Assembly (NCBI RefSeq): GCF_000004075.3
Contig: NC_026655.2
Location: 25,839,489 to 25,903,488 of the forward strand
Direction: 5' to 3'
Source of the DNA: Cucumis sativus
Taxonomy: Eukaryota > Streptophyta > Magnoliopsida > Cucurbitales > Cucurbitaceae
Length of the DNA: 64,000 bases
Positions 24,001 through 35,696 of this stretch are shown in pieces (within the stretch, counting starts at the first letter, position 1; each line of letters opens with the position of its first letter). The position numbers and the translations under genes were made by a program. A model generated the notes under the pieces. It worked only from the letters and a program-made list of their open reading frames with translations, made no database searches and had not been told where the DNA came from.

Positions 24001-25305
24001 ATGGAGGATAACAATAGTTCTCCAGGATCTCCTAAGGAAAACCCAGATCAGGAAAATGAAGCAGGAAAAATTACTAAGGATGATGGCTCATTGGAGAACA
24101 TGGTTAGGAGGATTCAAGATTCTATGTCCATTGGCAAAAGGCACAAATTCTGGGAAACTCAACCTGTTGGACAATTTAAGGACATTGGGGATTCTAGTTT
24201 GTCTGATGGGCCAATTGAACCACCAACTCCATTATCCGAGATTAAACAAGAGCCTTATAATCTTCCTAGTTCCTATGAATGGACAACTTGTGATATGGAC
24301 TCTGAAGAGACTTGTATGGAGGTGTACAATCTCTTGAAGAATAATTATGTTGAAGACGATGAAAACTTGTTCAGATTCAATTATTCCAAGGAATTTCTTG
24401 GTTGGGCTTTGAGACCTCCAGGGTACTACCCAAGCTGGCATATTGGAGTTCGTGCTAAAGCTTCCAAGAAGTTGGTTGCTTTCATCAGTGGTGTCCCTGC
24501 TAGAATCCGGGCGCGCAATGACGTTGTGAAGATGGCAGAGATCAATTTCTTGTGTGTTCACAAGAAGCTTAGATCGAAGAGACTTGCTCCTGTTATGATC
24601 AAAGAGGTCACTAGGAGGGTTCACCTGGAAAATATATTTCAAGCAGCTTATACAGCTGGGGTGGTTCTTCCAACCCCAATAACAACTTGCCAATATTGGC
24701 ACAGATCTTTGAACCCAAAGAAGCTAATTGATGTTGGGTTTTCAAGGCTTGGGGCAAGGATGACAATGAGTCGAACCATTAAACTTTATAAGTTACCAGA
24801 TTCACCTGCTACCCCCGGATTTCGAAAAATGGAACTTCGTGATGTCCCTTCTGTTACTAGGCTTCTTAGAAACTACTTGAGCCAGTTTATTGTTGCCCCA
24901 GATTTTGATGAAACCGACGTAGAGCATTGGCTACTTCCCAAGGAGAGCGTTGTCGACAGTTTCTTGGTTGAGAGTCCCGAAACTCATGAAGTCACTGACT
25001 TCTGCAGCTTCTATACACTTCCTTCATCCATTCTTGGAAACCAAACATACTCAACTTTGAAGGCAGCTTATTCATATTACAACGTCTCCACCAAAACTCC
25101 ATTGTTACAGTTGATGAATGATGCTCTTATTGTCGCTAAACAGAGAGACTTTGACGTGTTCAATGCATTGGATGTCATGGAGAATGAATCCTTCCTGAAG
25201 GAACTAAAATTTGGTCCAGGTGATGGGCAACTTCACTATTACCTGTATAATTATCGGATTCGAGATGCATTGAAACCAAGTGAACTTGGCCTTGTACTTC
25301 TATAG
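24001..25305 (+). CDS. NMT1: Glycylpeptide N-tetradecanoyltransferase (N-myristoyltransferase), 434 aa
   Basis: One uninterrupted coding exon from ATG 24001 to TAG 25305. The enzyme transfers myristate from myristoyl-CoA to the N-terminal glycine of target proteins in the cytosol or at ribosomes. Both NMT signatures are intact: EINFLCVHKKLRSKRLAP at residues 180-197, and KFGPGDG at 403-409. RHKFWETQPVGQF (residues 47-59) is the usual entry to the catalytic fold, preceded by an acidic, probably flexible tail. The protein ends GLVLL; the C-terminal carboxylate is the catalytic base in this family. The length equals Arabidopsis NMT1 (434 aa, from memory). I chose the ATG at 24001 because MEDNNSSPGSPKENP resembles plant NMT N-termini; the open frame extends upstream only through leader sequence. 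It is divergent from THO6. Confidence 0.97.
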   Translation: MEDNNSSPGSPKENPDQENEAGKITKDDGSLENMVRRIQDSMSIGKRHKFWETQPVGQFKDIGDSSLSDGPIEPPTPLSEIKQEPYNLPSSYEWTTCDMDSEETCMEVYNLLKNNYVEDDENLFRFNYSKEFLGWALRPPGYYPSWHIGVRAKASKKLVAFISGVPARIRARNDVVKMAEINFLCVHKKLRSKRLAPVMIKEVTRRVHLENIFQAAYTAGVVLPTPITTCQYWHRSLNPKKLIDVGFSRLGARMTMSRTIKLYKLPDSPATPGFRKMELRDVPSVTRLLRNYLSQFIVAPDFDETDVEHWLLPKESVVDSFLVESPETHEVTDFCSFYTLPSSILGNQTYSTLKAAYSYYNVSTKTPLLQLMNDALIVAKQRDFDVFNALDVMENESFLKELKFGPGDGQLHYYLYNYRIRDALKPSELGLVLL

Positions 25306-26544
25306 TTGGGGGGATTTGTTACTGTTTTGGTTTGATACTGTGAACCAGAAAATAATTGGTCATTTTCTATTGGTGGCTAGGGTTTGATGATGCATTTTTC
25401 TTTTCTTTTGTCCTTCTGTGTCAACAGCAAAGCACTAAGCACAAAAACATCAAGAGTATGAGAGAGAGAGAAAAAACTTTGCCGGATAATGTAAAATGTT
25501 ATGCAGATTTTTCACTCTGTTGGCTTTCTAATTTCTGTAGAATTTTCTTCTTTTTTCCTCTTTTTTTTTTTTTCGGCCCCATCCTTCCAGGATTTGAAGG
25601 TGCAGCCAGTTTGTATTATGGAATTGCATACATTTTCCTACACTTGTATGGCCCCATCATATGCTTATTCCTTGTCCATTGGTATGATCTATCCATCCCC
25701 ATGTTCTTTGAATAGAGAGGATCACTTAAACTTGAAATTTTGTGGAAAGATTTGTTCAATCAACTCGTTATTTTGTTCCCAATTGATTACATTCTTCTAA
25801 CTATCCCATTTAACTTGTATCTTCCTATTCGTTTCTTTCAATGAACTTTGTTTACGTTGGATTTCTAACGATGACACACGGAAGTGAGCTAAACTCATTT
25901 TGGCTCTTGTCTTATGCAAGTAAAATATATTATCTAAAAAACTCGATTTTATTTACTCTTTTTTGGTGAAAAAATTGTTTAAAACACACCTCAAAATCTA
26001 TTTTGATTGGTTAACAAACACTGATTTTTCTAATCACATACTTTTAAATTAAACATTTGAAAATATATTTCAAACACATTTTAAAGAAAATATTCTTTGA
26101 GATGTATCTATTAAAACATTTATATTTGCTTTGTAGGAAATTGAATGATACAAATTTTGAATGATTTTTAAATGTTGCTTTCGTCTTTTAAATTTAACCT
26201 TTTTACGATAGGAATTTTGAAGTGATCGTATTTTTTTTCAAAGATTTAAATGAAAATAAGAAGTTGAGTTTTGAAGTTTAAAGAAGTAATTTGTTTTTTG
26301 TTTTTCATTACATTTAAATTTGAACCTTTCGTGAGGTATTAAGGGAGTGTTTAGGCCATTTAGTCGGTTGAGTAATATTAAGTTTTTAACTAAACAAAAT
26401 GTTTGACTCACAAATTTTATAAGTTAGTATTAAATAACTCAACTACACCAACTTTAATAATGTTTGTTATTGAAGTTTGTACATTTATCAAGAAACTTCA
26501 TCTTCTCTTATATCTTCTTCTCTCTTTCTAGTGTTTTTGTGACT

Positions 26545-26785
26545 CCACCCGTCAGTCACCGTCGACAATCAACTCTGACGACATGCTTTAACAATCAACT
26601 TTGACAACCTTTGTCTAAGACTATTGTTGCGTAGCTTCGATGGAATCTTTCAACAACCACATTCATCAATTACTTCCAACAATCACCTCTAGTAACCATC
26701 TCTTAATGTCTAACTGAGCATGACTACCACCTCTAACAACCAACATCAACGATAACTTTCGATGAGCAACTCCAACAACCATATG
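26545..26785. repeat. Degenerate minisatellite of CAACTYYRACRACC-type units
   Basis: The stretch repeats short blocks such as ACAATCAACTCTGACGAC, ACAATCAACTTTGACAACC, AACAACCA, CAACAATCACCTCTAG and CAACTCCAACAACC. Spacing is irregular and the units have diverged. It is not an ORF in any consistent frame. Confidence 0.5.
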
Positions 26786-29310
26786 TTAAAAAAAAATGGG
26801 TTAGTGAAAGTGTTTATAAACATAAAAATTAAAATTATTAGTCCATAGTATTCGATGGTTGTCTTATATATATGTATATAGTAATGAAGCATTATTAGAA
26901 ACACTTTGAGTATACCACCAAACCAAACAATCTTCGGTATAGAAAAAAAGTTTTGAGATAATATAACCAAATAAATTCGAATTTTTGTTTGAGATAGTCT
27001 ATAAAAAAAAATGTTTATATGTAAATGACTTTTAAAACCATTTCAATGCAAGATTGAAATTCAATCACTAATGAATAACACTAGGCTTGTCACTTATTTG
27101 TTCGACATTCAAGGACTCTACCAACATATTGTGTGTGTGAAAAGAAAGGGTAAAATAAACAAAGAAAGAAAATGAAATATGGAAAAGAAAGGAGGAAGAA
27201 GAAATTACAAAAACGAAAATGAAAAAGGGATAGAAGGCTAATTCAAATATTATTAGTTAATATTATGTTATCGTTGAAAGGGATTCATATTTTGAAATGT
27301 AAGTGTCCATTCAGAAGGCAATAAAATTGATATCAAACAATGTAACTTATGCTAATGGAATGTGATTGTTAGAATGGTGGTTGTTACACATCTAATAAAT
27401 GCCTATTTTCATGTGTGTGAAATGCATTATAAAACAAAAACAAAATTAAAATAGAAATAGTTACAAATATAATAATTAGATTCAAAATAATAATCGTTCA
27501 ACTTTGGTATATGTTCTCTCCCAAAAGCTTAAAGTAGTCCTAATTGTTCCTTCAGACTTAAAAACAAAATGAATTAGCAAATAAAAAATAATAAAAAGAA
27601 ACATTTTTAAAAATAGTAAAACTATTTACCAAATATAGTAAAATTCATCCTAATTCTTTATTTTATTAAAAAAAATTTCAATACTTTATAAATAGTTTCA
27701 ATTCTTTTTTATCCTTAGACAATTTTTCTTCCCATATCAAATTTTCTAATAAAGAAAAATGCAAATTATGGAAGATAGAAAATTTTTACAAAATATTTAC
27801 CCTATCAATTTTTTTTTTTTTTTTGTCTTTGGTGTTCTTTTTCAAAGTGAAATATTTTTTTCTATTTTTAAAAAAAATTAAAGTAAAACATTTGGGTTAC
27901 AAAAATCGGTTTTTTCTTTTTACTTTTTACTTTTCAAATTAATTTGGCATCCCCTCTTCTTCATCTAATCTACATCTTCATGAATGGCTTCTTTGATGCT
28001 CCCAATTCCAACTCAAAGACTTGAGTATGTACCCAAATTGCAGAGGCTTCCAAACCACCGACAATGGGTCTACCCCTAAAGACACCACATGGGTTCAAAA
28101 TGGTGGTAATCCAAAAATCTCAATTGCACACAAGAGATTTCTGTTATAGATGATTCATATTTTCTGGATTAAGATTTTAAGATAAAAGTTAAGTATATGC
28201 TCTTACATTTAGTGGGGTTATTCCTTCACCATTCAATCATTTTTCAACAAAATTATCCAAACAGTTTGAAGTGAACAAATTTAAGGTTGGGGCGGAGGAG
28301 TAGAAAGAAATTGAGAAGAAATATAAAAATAAGGAAAAGAGAGAGAGAGAGAATTTGACGAAAAAGATGAGGATGAAGAAGAAAGAGAAGATGAAACGGG
28401 AAGAGAAACTAAATGAAAAAGTAAAAACCGATTTTTTTAACCCAAATGTTTGATTTTGAATTTTTTAACCCACATTTATTATATAAACTAATTTGGTATT
28501 TTTTTAACATAAAACTCCAATTAAAAATCTGTCTTACACACAACCGAACTAGTCTTTCAAATTTTCAAAAGATTCAACACCAAACCAAACTTGAACTGAG
28601 CTCATCGAACTAGCCCAATTGAGCTTTGAGATTCCTTCAACAATTGCTCAACAAATAGGCAAGTAGAATAGTGAGTTTCTGTCTTTCTGACACTCCTTCA
28701 AGAACATAAAACTCACAAGGCAGAGTTTTGAGCATCTAAGATCATATAACCAGCAAAGCTAAAACAGAAAAGAATCCAAGTGAGCTAGTCATATAGTCAA
28801 TCCCGCATGTTTCATTCACAATAATTCAATTAGTCTATTTCAATTCTATTTAAAAGCAAATACTCGTTCAGGAAATCCTAAGAAGCAGATAAGCTCATCG
28901 ACCAATCCTCGTCATAGTTTCTAGGCTCTTTGAAGTGTGGTTGTTCATCCAAGCTCGCTCCATCCAAAACTTTTGTGTCATTGAATTAAGTTTTGAAGCC
29001 AAGAGTTAATGTGTACATGAGTTCAAAAGATTGTTGTTTGGGGTGCAGAAATATTGAACCTACAGTTTGAAAGTCTGTGTTTGAGGTATAAAATTAAGCT
29101 ATAAAGTCAGGTTTTGTTGTAATATAAAAAAGTATACTTTTTCTTTTATGTTAGTAGAAAAATTTTAAAATGTTAAAATAATTTATCACTGAGTAATCAC
29201 ATGTGGACAGTTGTTGCTGGAGTTGGTTGTCAATAATGGTGAGGTATTCATTGGAGAGAAGAGGAAGGGAAGATGAGATTTATGGATAAATGTGCAAACT
29301 CACTAGTGAG

Positions 29311-29353
29311 GTTGAGTTAGTTAACATCAACTTATGAAGATAACTAACTCAAC
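29311..29353. repeat. 13-bp perfect inverted repeat with 17-nt loop
   Basis: GTTGAGTTAGTTA at 29311-29323 is exactly complementary to TAACTAACTCAAC at 29341-29353. CACTAGTG just before it (29301-29308) is itself a palindrome. It may be the end of a degraded inverted-repeat transposon. No gene abuts it in a terminator-like position. Confidence 0.6.
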
Positions 29354-30349
29354 TCAACTTAGTGGACCAATCATACCTACAATTCCATATGGATCTGGTA
29401 TTGTCTTCAATCAACGGTGTGGTTTTGTAGATTCTTTTATGAGCTCAGTTCAACAATTATGCAAGCCAACCCTTGACCAAAGCACAAGCACTCAGAATCC
29501 AACTCTACCAATCAAGGATCGTAACATGTCACCACTAATTTAAGATTTTCTGTTTAAAAAATACTTGTTATACCTCTCACCAGATTTCTATTGGAAGCTA
29601 AGCTCAAAGACAGTAATAAAATGAGTAATAATGATTTCCAATGTGCTCCCAAATATTCCATCCAACTACTTTTCAGAAGGCAAACAGAAAAATAATCTCT
29701 ATTTTCTATGAGAATAGGAAATGGTAATTGGCACAATTTACCTCCTTTATATCCTAAAGCATAAATGCTGTCTCCTCTTCGTGACGAAGTTATTTAATGT
29801 GATCTCAAAGTTAATTATCACTATCTTTTTAAATTATAATTTATTGCTTGCTACGTGTCGACACCAAGATGGCCACTTATAATAACATTAACCCTAATCT
29901 TTCTCTCATCACCACTCTTCCTCTATAAAGATGGCTGTTAGCAAAATCAATAATCCCCCTAGTGTCCCACTAGTAGCAAAGCACATCGATGGGTCAGTCT
30001 ATATATTTACTATACAAAACTCTCCAAATTCTTTGTTTACTTCTACGACAACATTAAGTCAGCAATAAATGGAATCTTGATATTCTAGAAACTCCTTTCT
30101 CAGTACCCTTTTGACGATTGGGTCCCTTTAATCCATTTCCTGAAAGCTTCATTATTTTTAAAACTACAAGTTCAAGATCACATAAAATTAATATCCAACA
30201 AAAAAATTGACAATAAACATGGTTGAGGGTTACACCAGTCAAGGCTTAAAGCTCATGGATGGGTTCCTACCATTGGAAACTAGGAGGGGAATGGAGAAGC
30301 ATGTGTCCCAAAGGAAAAAGTGATAAACTTTGGTTGGCCAAACTAGCCG

Positions 30350-30720
30350 AGCCAAGAGAATTATATTAATCAAGACATAACTGAGTCGAGCTCAACTTTT
30401 CCATCCTTCAATCTCGAGGGTTGCAACCAGCCTGACACCGCCGATGTTATATGTAATCACATGCGAGTGCTAATAGATACTAGAGAAATTTATAAATAGA
30501 CATATTTGACAACCCCAAGGAGAGGAAGCAAGTGAACTCCAAAAGAGAACACTAACTTTACTTCTTGTGTTCAGATGAACTATACACTTGTGTTTTAACT
30601 TGGATGTTAGAGTGTGGTCGATTAGACAACACATCAATGTGAGTACTCTCTCACAAGTCCGCTCGAACTAGACTAAAGAAGCAACCTGACAGATAGACAG
30701 CCCACAAAGGACTCACAAAA
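30350..30720 (+). mobile_element. Possible degraded LTR (Ty3/gypsy-like) remnant
   Basis: The segment has a TATA-like TTATAAATAG at about 30493-30502, then GGAGAGGAAG, and the block GATGTTAGAGTGTGGTCG. That layout resembles the R/U5 portion of plant gypsy LTRs, which carry an AGCATCGGAGTG-type block. No boundaries, primer binding site or polyprotein were identified. Confidence 0.3.
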
Positions 30721-32025
30721 GAACTCCCACACCAACAAATACTATAAAATCTAAAGATGATCTGAGATAGGTGGGTATAAGGCCTGGATTAGATGCTTTC
30801 TTTGTGAACAGAAGAAATGTTATCAGTGTCTCACTGAAAAAATGTTAAAAATTATCACTCAGTAAAGGACCAGCAATTTTATTGCACATGTGACCTGTAA
30901 CAAAGAAACATTTAAAATCGGTTCCAATGGGCTAAGAATAATTTTGTTCATTGACGTCTAATAGTGCCCACTCCCCAACCAAGTGGTGTAATTACTTCCA
31001 ATCAGAGCTTTATGATAGGGCGACCAATAAGAGTTTAAAGCAGATATTAATTATGTTTTTTTAAGAAGAAACAGAAGTAACCTTCCTACAAATATCAGTA
31101 ATTAGTATTGTTTTATATCAAACCAGATCAACCATCCAAATCTCTATTTCTGTTGCAACTTATCCACGTTTTCCAGTATAACTTACTAGCTGAAGGAAAA
31201 TTTGCTCAACATACGGAAGGTAATCTCAAGGAAGGTGACAGAAGAGAGGGAGCACACATAGTTATTTTCTTGCATGGCCGCTTATGCTAGATATTCTGTG
31301 TGCTTTCTCTCTCTCTGTCACCAGTCGTAATACTAAGCTTAGTCTCTATCTCAATCAGCTCCTCCTTTCCTTTTCCTACATGTTTGTATGAAGATAGTCA
31401 ACTGCATCATCATTTCTGTTTCATTAACATATTGTTCCCTTTTCAGTCTTCGAAAACTTGATATTTCTAACTTTGTTGAATTTGAAAAGTGAACATTGTC
31501 GCCTGATTCTATAGCGTTAAAGTGCTTCATGATACTTTCTACTTTAACTGAATTTTTGAACAAAATCATTATCAACAAGGGAGGCCACATCCGAATAGTA
31601 GTTTTATTCCTGCGGTTGAACCAGGTACCAACTTTAAGTTAGCCTTCTGTTTCTAAACTACCCTTCGAAGGTTAAAAACAATTACCAACAGCTTGTATCC
31701 TTCAACCTCAGAGATAGACCAGTAAGACACCACTAATATTGTGGCTTACAGAAAAAGGAGAAAAATACAGAGATGATCTTTTCAGAAGAGAAGATGCTCG
31801 GTTTATATATTTACAGGCTATAGCATATTGCTGGTTTGCTTGTACACGGCATGCATACATATATTCATATTCTAGTTTCCTTGCAGTAAGATGATATCAT
31901 GTTGTTTGTTCATCCGAAACCATAGTATATTGCAACTGACCTTTTCAGTGATTTGAAGATCGTGAGGTGTTTAAAGCAGTGGAAGCTCATAGAACATAAA
32001 AGGAGTCTATTTGACAAGAACTCAG

Positions 32026-33895
32026 TCAGCCATCCACTTGAGTAAATTCTAAAGCATTTGCATCTGGATCTCTTGTAAAGATTGCTGGCCTTCCTGACTT
32101 GCTAAGCGTATAGGGAATACCTGCATGATCCGACAGTAAAGTATGAAACGTAGATATATCTCTCTCACAGCACACACAAATATATACATTTTCTCATGTC
32201 AAAACAAACTTTCATTAAGACAAAATAGGAAAGAATAAGGGGGCATCCAAAAAAGAAGAAACCCACAACAAAAGGAAACCCGTTTTTTTAGTATCGGCTA
32301 CGAATTAATAAATGTAATTCTACCATTATGTCTGGACAATTTTGTAACATGAAAAGTAACAAGCTATTCCCCTTTGTTAAGGGAAGATTTTTACCAGCTT
32401 TATCAAGAATTGCTTTCAACTTTGATACATCCCTTATTCCAAGACAAGTGTGACGATCGCGGCCTCCATGTTCAGGTCGTCCAGTTAAAGGATCAGGGTT
32501 TGGAAGTTCCATCAAATGAATCATCTCAGCACCCACCCACAACCAAGCACCTCTATAAGGAAGCTTATCGTGTGGCCTTGCTTCGTTTATTTGAAGACCT
32601 ATTTTACAGTTGAAATTCATCCTTTAAAGTATACCACCTATGAATATTCAACGTGCATTTAATGATCAACAGAGAATTGACTTGCCTAGAATATTTAGAT
32701 AAAAGTGAAGTGATCTCTCAAGATTCTCGCAGAGTACTCCAACATGGTGAACGCCAACGGCTCCATAATCTATAGTTCAATAGAACTCAGTAAACATCTC
32801 CAAACAAAAGAAAAGGAAAAGTGGCAACTATTAATATCTTAGGCACATTTTGTTCACACCTCACTAAACACAAATATGAGCAAAACTAACAGATTTCCCC
32901 TATTTCATTCATCAATGAAATGTTTCTATTTCCAAAAAAAAAAATGGCAGTCAAATTTATTCCATAAGAGAGATTAAGTTAGCTTAACGTGCATGTGTGA
33001 AGCAATGATCCAACGTATGGGAACATATTTAGAACATGAAGGTTACCATTCTCAACATCAATTTCAATTGGCTCTTTATCCTTCTCAAGCACATCTTGCT
33101 CAATGCCCCCCTTGGCTCTTGTTGTAAAGCAACTTCCATGATAACCACAACCACCAACCCTTTCAATTTTCCCATGTTTTTTAAATGAAGAGTTTGTAGA
33201 TATAGAACTGAAATTGGGAAGATTCACCTGTTCTTCAGAAGAAGAAAAAAAACGGCCAAGACTCATTTAACATTGCAAAGAAAATGAAATTACACGACAG
33301 TAATTGAAAGCATCACTAAAAAAAAGGAGGGAATACTCTATTACCATTTTCTTTCCATACAAATATCAATTCTAAAAATGAACTTACCAATTCATTTTTT
33401 AATTTCCGGTTATTGAAAATTAAGCTTAATTCCTCCCGATTACAAGAGTTGAATTCTTAACCAAATTCCAAAGACAACCAAATTTATAAAAAATAAAATA
33501 AAACAACTAGTTGTTTTAGTTTTCAAATTTTGGTTCGGTTTTTGAATAAGAAATTTAGAGTTGAAATGAATGTTTACAGGCTTAAATTTCAAAACCCAAA
33601 AACCAAACGGTTACCAAAACCTCAAAGAAATTGCAATTGTTTTCACAAATTTCCTCCCGAACGAACACATCCTAAACTCTAGGAAAACTTCAACTAAAAA
33701 ATTCGCAAACAATCTAGAAATCGATAACTACGCTACAAGTTACATAAACACAGACAAAAAGAAAATGACTCGACAAAGAAATAGACGATAAATAAAAACA
33801 GTTATTGAAACTTTTAGGTTCAGTAGAAGAAAGGACACCTTGCGTCGCAGATTAATGGGGGATGGCGGAGTTGATAGGCTGAGAAGGGACGCCAT
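32026..33895 (-). CDS. Glyoxalase I / VOC-superfamily protein, plastid-targeted, 5 exons, 206 aa
   Basis: Exons from the 5' end: 33895-33839, 33227-33047, 32769-32686, 32598-32395, 32120-32026, totalling 621 nt with frame intact. Residues 1-45 are Ser/Thr- and basic-rich (MASLLSLSTPPSPINLRRK start), like a chloroplast transit peptide. The VOC domain spans about 82-204: VGVHHVGVLCENLERSLHFY, then GAWLWVGAEMIHLMELPNP, then GGRDRHTCLGIRDV, then FTRDPDANALEFTQV. The usual metal-ligand positions are occupied by H88, E138, H157 and E200, so a metal-dependent lyase/isomerase or dioxygenase fold is expected. The substrate is unknown: many plastid VOC proteins annotated 'lactoylglutathione lyase' have no proven glyoxalase activity. 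The third intron uses a GC donor. The best Arabidopsis match by recall is At5g57040, which lies near NMT1 there too. Confidence 0.93.
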
Positions 33896-35618
33896 TACTG
33901 AGCAGCTCGGCCCTCACTTTATCTTGACGATGAACTGAGCATTTGTGGCGCGTTTAAGAACCGATGAAATGAAAGCCACATTTTTTTATGGCCACTTATG
34001 TAAATATGAATAATATACTTCCAATTTGCAAATATGAACAACTATTAAATAAAAAGAAAATTAGATCAATTTGCAAATTTATCAAACCACAATGATTCAA
34101 TTCTAATTTTTAAATTTGGTACTAAATTCTACTCTTTTTTTTTTCTTTCTTTTTTCTAAACTATTAGGAACAAATTTGTAAGTGAACCAAATTTCAAATT
34201 TCAATTACATGCATTTCTTAAATTTGTTGGAGATGTAAGAAGCTGTTGGAATCCAATAATAAATAAATTCTTTTAGTAAAGGAATAGGAAGAGTTAGTGA
34301 ATGAAGGAAGAGGAAGAGTTGCTTAAAAAATAAAGATTTTTTCTTCTTCTTTTTTCTTTTTTATTTGTGAGAACTAACGATTTATTGAGTTACCTCCAAC
34401 ACCAATCACATATTGAAGAGCTAAAAAGATATAGTTAACATTGAATTCTCACGTTCAATAGGAGGTGAACTCAAATAAGGAGATTCAAGCAATAACAATT
34501 GATCGAAAACTTTATAACTGGTTTTATTTGAATTAGGTAATTTATCATGATTACACAATTAAATTTTTAATTTAATTACCTTCGATCAGCTCTATGTTAT
34601 AATTCATATCAATATAATTGTGAAATTAAAATTTTGATGTCAATCTCAACCTCGTTCTGTTTTGTTAATTAGCTTATATATCTAAGAAATATTAATTCAA
34701 TAAAAAAATGGTAAAATATTAACAAACTACTATAAATTGATTACAATAATTAGCAAACTATAAGGACTATTTGATTAAAAAAAAATAGTGGAGCTGTAAT
34801 TTCAATAAACCTATTATTTATAAGTGGTTTGTGTATATTTTCTCACTTTTATAATGTTGTTTTGGTTATTAAATTAAGCTTGGTTAAATTAACGTAACAA
34901 ATCTCTGGTTATACGGATGATATTACAAAACGACTAAAATAAATCTTTTGAAAGTATGTAAATCACAGATAAAAAATAATAAAAATTAAAGTAAATATTT
35001 TAAAAGTACACAAAAATAAAATTTAAAAAAAAAACCCAAAACTAGATTTATTGTAATTTTTCACTAGAAAACAAAACTAAAACTAGTAAAATTCTTTATT
35101 GTTATTTTATGTTTCGAGTACTTCCTATTTTTAATTATTATTTGCACTTATTTACATGTTTACAAGTGGCGTGTTACCGTCATAAAAACTAATTTATTGA
35201 AACGTAGCATATACTTAAAAAATGTTGAAAATGAACGTCATATTTAAATAAATTAATGCAAATTGTTTTACAAAATCTAGAACGATTTGGTAAATTAAAT
35301 ATATGAAATTTGTATATTGAATTTATAATATACACTTAAAAAAAAAATCATAACACTACTTGCATAACCATTCTCCATACACGTCTTGTCATAACATTAT
35401 CTATATAATCATTATCTTAAACATATACTATCATAACACTAGGTTTATCATAACAAACTAACCCTCCATAATTCAATCCTTTTTCCAATACGATCCCTTA
35501 AGATTTATAGTTTAAAGATTAAAATTGAACATAAAATTTGAACAGACTCTAAAGTGTAAGATAAAATAAAACATATAACGAGTAAAAAGACGAAGAAAAA
35601 ACCTTAATATATGAAAAA

Positions 35619-35621
<3 letters not shown>

Positions 35622-35696
<75 letters not shown>
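35622..35696. repeat. Long (AT)n microsatellite, about 75 bp
   Basis: An almost pure AT dinucleotide run with one break (TAAT) near 35672. A run this long is usually length-polymorphic and can extrude as a cruciform. Confidence 0.9.

Larger units (their letters stand above)
25860..32020. other. Intergenic region with repeat debris, no supported gene
   Basis: About 6 kb with no ORF showing family features. It contains an AT-rich spacer; a degenerate CAACAACC-type minisatellite (26545-26785); a T16 run near 27809-27824 and (GA)n near 28338-28352; a 13-bp perfect inverted repeat at 29311-29353; and an LTR-like stretch with TTATAAATAG at about 30350-30720. The last few hundred bases before 32026 are likely the 3' UTR of the minus-strand VOC gene. 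Confidence 0.5.

Noticed and set aside
25356..25800. Two overlapping ORFs after NMT1
   Set aside because: They lie in the 3' UTR and flank of NMT1, are T-rich, and have no domain.
29301..29353. Hairpin as a possible miRNA precursor
   Set aside because: The stem is only 13 bp, too short for a plant miRNA precursor, and no gene or mature-miRNA-like sequence was recognised.
35622..35696. AT-rich run as a possible replication origin or matrix attachment region
   Set aside because: A plain dinucleotide repeat is enough to explain it; nothing specific for an origin or MAR can be claimed from sequence.
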